Shown one piece after another: positions 34,794 through 38,358 of a stretch of 38,358 nucleotides of DNA. The notes under the pieces are model-generated. The model did no database searches. It saw nothing but the letters and a program-made list of their open reading frames with translations, and was not told the DNA's origin. A program made the position numbers and the translations under genes. Origin of the DNA: Candidatus Omnitrophota bacterium (GTDB taxonomy: Bacteria; Omnitrophota; Gorgyraeia; 2-01-FULL-45-10); contig JAGVGJ010000025.1 of assembly GCA_020057115.1 (NCBI GenBank), forward strand, positions 1 to 38,358, in the 5' to 3' direction. Numbering within the stretch: the stretch's first letter is position 1; each line of letters starts with the position of its first letter.

Positions 34794-36320
34794 TTAGGTC
34801 ATAAAGAGGTTGCGGGATGTGAACTTGCCGTCTGTGGTAAGATTTACGCCAAGACGCTTCAGTCCGACCTCATCTCCGGGAGTCGGAATATGGGTCATAT
34901 GTATCTCGCAATTCTTTAAATCTTTGAGTTTCTCCATCGCGACTTCGGCCGTGTGGTTTGTCGCAGCGCTTATCGAGAGCGCGATCAACGTCTCTTCCAA
35001 GTCCAGGCTTGCCGACTCCGAATTCAATATGCCCTCTTTCAATTTCGATATCTGGGCGATGATGTTGGGCGACAAGAGCAGTATCTCGTCGGGAATATTG
35101 GCCAGGACCTTGATAGCGTTAAGTATCAGGCTTGAAGCCGCGTGCATGAGCTTCGAGTTCTTGCCGGTCAGGATCCTGCCATCGGCAAGCTCTATGGCGG
35201 CTCCGCAGTATATGCTGCCATTCCCTTTTCCTTTAGCCTCAGCATCTTCAGCCGTTTTTCTCGCTATGGATACTACGGGCCTATCGGTGACCTTGACATT
35301 GTTCTCTTCCATGAGAAGCATGGCCCTGTCTACCGTCGCCTTCTTCTCGATACCTAACAGGTATTCCGTGTTATACCGGAAATATCTTCGTATGAGTTCC
35401 TGCTGGGCGGCTTCCTGCACTACGCCGTCATTTACTATGCCGAAACCCGCGCGGTTCACCCCCATATCGGTCGGCGAATTATACGTCGGGACATTGGCGT
35501 TCTTCTGGAGTATCTTATTGAGCATGACCTTCAATATTGGGAAGCTCTCTACGTCGCGATTATAATTTATCGCCGTCTCCTTGTAGGTGCTCAAGTGGAA
35601 TGGGTCTACAAGGTTATAGTCAAGTATGTCAGCTGTCGCAGCCTCGTATGCCACGTTTACAGGATGCTTCAACGGCAGGTTCCATATAGGGAATGTCTCG
35701 AATTTAGCGTAGCCGGAGTTTATCCCGCGCTTATGTTCCTGGCATACCTGCGACAAACATACGGCGAGCTTTCCGCTATTAGGTCCCGGAGCGGTCACGA
35801 CCACGATCGGATTCTTCGTTTCGATATAATCGTTCTTTCCGAATCCGTTGTCGCTGACGATGTTGTCTGTATTCGTGGGGTATCCTTCGATCGGATAATG
35901 CAGATAGACCTTTATGCCCCTGCGTTCGAGCTTATTTTTGAATATGACTGCTGACGGCTGGTTGTTGAACCTGGTGATGACTACCGCAAGTATGTCCAGC
36001 CCCCACTTCCTCAGGTCGTCGATGAGCTTCAGCGTGGCGGCATCGTATGTTATGCCGAAATCGCCTCTTACCCTGCCGGATTCTATGTCTCCGGCATAGA
36101 TCGCGAGCACGATGTCGATCTTATCTTTAAGTTTCTGGAGGAGCCTTAATTTTACGTTCGGGTCATACCCTGGAAGGACGCGTGCGGCGTGATAGTCGTA
36201 ACACAGCTTTCCTCCGAACTCGAGATAAAGCTTATTGTCGAACTTCTTCACTCTGTCCAAAATAGCCGCGGTCTGCTCTTTTAGATATTTCTCATTATCA
36301 AATCCTGTCTTCTTTATCAT
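34794..36320 (-). CDS. DUF1846 (UPF0371) family protein
   Basis: A full-length, roughly 508-residue member of DUF1846 (PF08903, UPF0371), whose biochemical role I do not know. Typical segments: [15 protein letters not shown] at the start, [40 protein letters not shown], a nucleotide-loop-like [19 protein letters not shown], and [10 protein letters not shown]. The frame starts at 36335, but ATG 36320 is preferred for its GGGGAG Shine-Dalgarno. The gene is first in an operon with carA and carB1 and has a near-consensus promoter. The position suggests a link to nucleotide or carbamoyl phosphate metabolism, which is inference. Confidence 0.93.
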   Translation of the reverse strand: MIKKTGFDNEKYLKEQTAAILDRVKKFDNKLYLEFGGKLCYDYHAARVLPGYDPNVKLRLLQKLKDKIDIVLAIYAGDIESGRVRGDFGITYDAATLKLIDDLRKWGLDILAVVITRFNNQPSAVIFKNKLERRGIKVYLHYPIEGYPTNTDNIVSDNGFGKNDYIETKNPIVVVTAPGPNSGKLAVCLSQVCQEHKRGINSGYAKFETFPIWNLPLKHPVNVAYEAATADILDYNLVDPFHLSTYKETAINYNRDVESFPILKVMLNKILQKNANVPTYNSPTDMGVNRAGFGIVNDGVVQEAAQQELIRRYFRYNTEYLLGIEKKATVDRAMLLMEENNVKVTDRPVVSIARKTAEDAEAKGKGNGSIYCGAAIELADGRILTGKNSKLMHAASSLILNAIKVLANIPDEILLLSPNIIAQISKLKEGILNSESASLDLEETLIALSISAATNHTAEVAMEKLKDLKNCEIHMTHIPTPGDEVGLKRLGVNLTTDGKFTSRNLFMT

Positions 36321-36353
36321 AGGCCGGCTCCCCATATGTTAATATTTTGGGGT

Positions 36354-36382
36354 ATTATAATATATAAGAAATGTATTGTAAA
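36354..36382 (-). promoter_or_regulatory. near-consensus promoter for DUF1846-carA-carB1
   Basis: Minus strand: TTTACA (36382-36377), 17-base spacer, TATAAT (36359-36354). Predicted start near 36347, about 27 bases before ATG 36320. It allows this run to be expressed independently of pyrG. Confidence 0.75.
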
Positions 36383-36399
36383 GGATAAACCCCCGGCCT

Positions 36400-38074
<1,675 letters not shown>

Positions 38075-38115
38075 CTTTGTTTTCTTGTAGTAAGTCTACG
38101 TTGAGCTACTTGACA

Positions 38116-38143
38116 ATTATAGCACTATTCGGCCGGATGTCAA
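38116..38143 (-). promoter_or_regulatory. consensus promoter for pyrG
   Basis: Minus strand: TTGACA (38143-38138), 16-base spacer, TATAAT (38121-38116). Predicted start at 38110 or 38109 (transcript beginning A/GUAGCUC), a leader of about 100 bases. There is no GGGC start, so the B. subtilis reiterative-G mechanism is not evident. Confidence 0.8.
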
Positions 38144-38175
38144 ATGTAAAATAAAGCGATTTTTGGTAGCTCGTG

Positions 38176-38343
38176 CGCCCTCTCAGCGTGGGGCATCCTT
38201 ACGCGAACGCTAAGCAGGGCGGCCCTTCTGGGGTAGGTCTGTCGCTTGACGTTCGTTCGGATTAGCCATCTTCGCTCACTCCGAAAAATTTTGATGGCCG
38301 TCCAACCCGGACTATAAGTAAAATAATTGACCGATTTGTCCGG
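38176..38343. repeat. cluster of three inverted repeats upstream of pyrG
   Basis: CGCCCT/AGGGCG with inner AGCGT/ACGCT (38176-38221), GCCATC/GATGGC (38265-38298), and CCGGAC/GTCCGG (38307-38343). No gene is seen in 38144-38358. The middle part contains the dispersed repeat shared with 6310-6343. Confidence 0.55.
38218..38250 (-). repeat. dispersed intergenic repeat, copy 2
   Basis: Reverse complement of 38231-38250 matches 6310-6329 at 19 of 20 positions, followed by shared AGAAG and CCGCC. Confidence 0.65.
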
Positions 38344-38358
38344 CCTTTCTAAACCGGC

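Overview
The window looks like a chromosomal segment of an uncultured bacterium, most likely candidate phylum Omnitrophota (OP3). That is an inference from three things: a giant multidomain protein with a signal-peptide start ending in A-W-A/N-P, a carB split into two genes, and short dispersed G+C-rich repeats between genes. No rRNA, tRNA, CRISPR array, transposase or phage gene was seen. Almost everything is on the minus strand; glgC is the only plus-strand gene.

In the direction of transcription (right to left): pyrG (38010-36400) follows a strong promoter and a leader terminator. A DUF1846 protein, carA, the N-terminal half of carB and gpmA follow, with a further promoter in front of DUF1846. 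A 13.8-kb gene (31059-17260) encodes one 4599-residue protein with a signal peptide, a cobalamin-type radical SAM region, an ADP-ribosyltransferase-like module, duplicated helix-turn-helix/coiled-coil units, a membrane hairpin, a methyltransferase, a GHKL ATPase and a sigma-70-like region. After it comes a second biosynthetic operon with its own promoter, a predicted 23-codon leader peptide and a terminator: carB C-terminal half, purF, guaA, purSL, purQ. Then come a ParA ATPase fused to a glycogen-binding domain, a small membrane protein and a LOG-family protein. A 533-bp gene-free stretch (5841-6373) holds three large imperfect palindromes. Next are a MnmG-radical SAM fusion, the plus-strand glgC, and a divergent phosphate transport pair (DUF47 regulator and PiT permease).

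The biosynthetic genes form a coherent set. CarA and the two CarB halves make carbamoyl phosphate for pyrimidines and arginine, PyrG makes CTP, PurF, PurSL and PurQ act early in purine synthesis, and GuaA makes GMP. Five glutamine amidotransferases are encoded here. GlgC and the ParA-CBM protein suggest glycogen metabolism and possibly positioning of glycogen.

The most unusual items are the giant protein (anti-sigma-like ATPase plus sigma-like domain behind a signal peptide), the ParA-glycogen-binding fusion, the MnmG-radical SAM fusion, and two nucleotide-biosynthesis leaders with terminators. Domain names rest on motif recognition by eye. No search or fold prediction was run.
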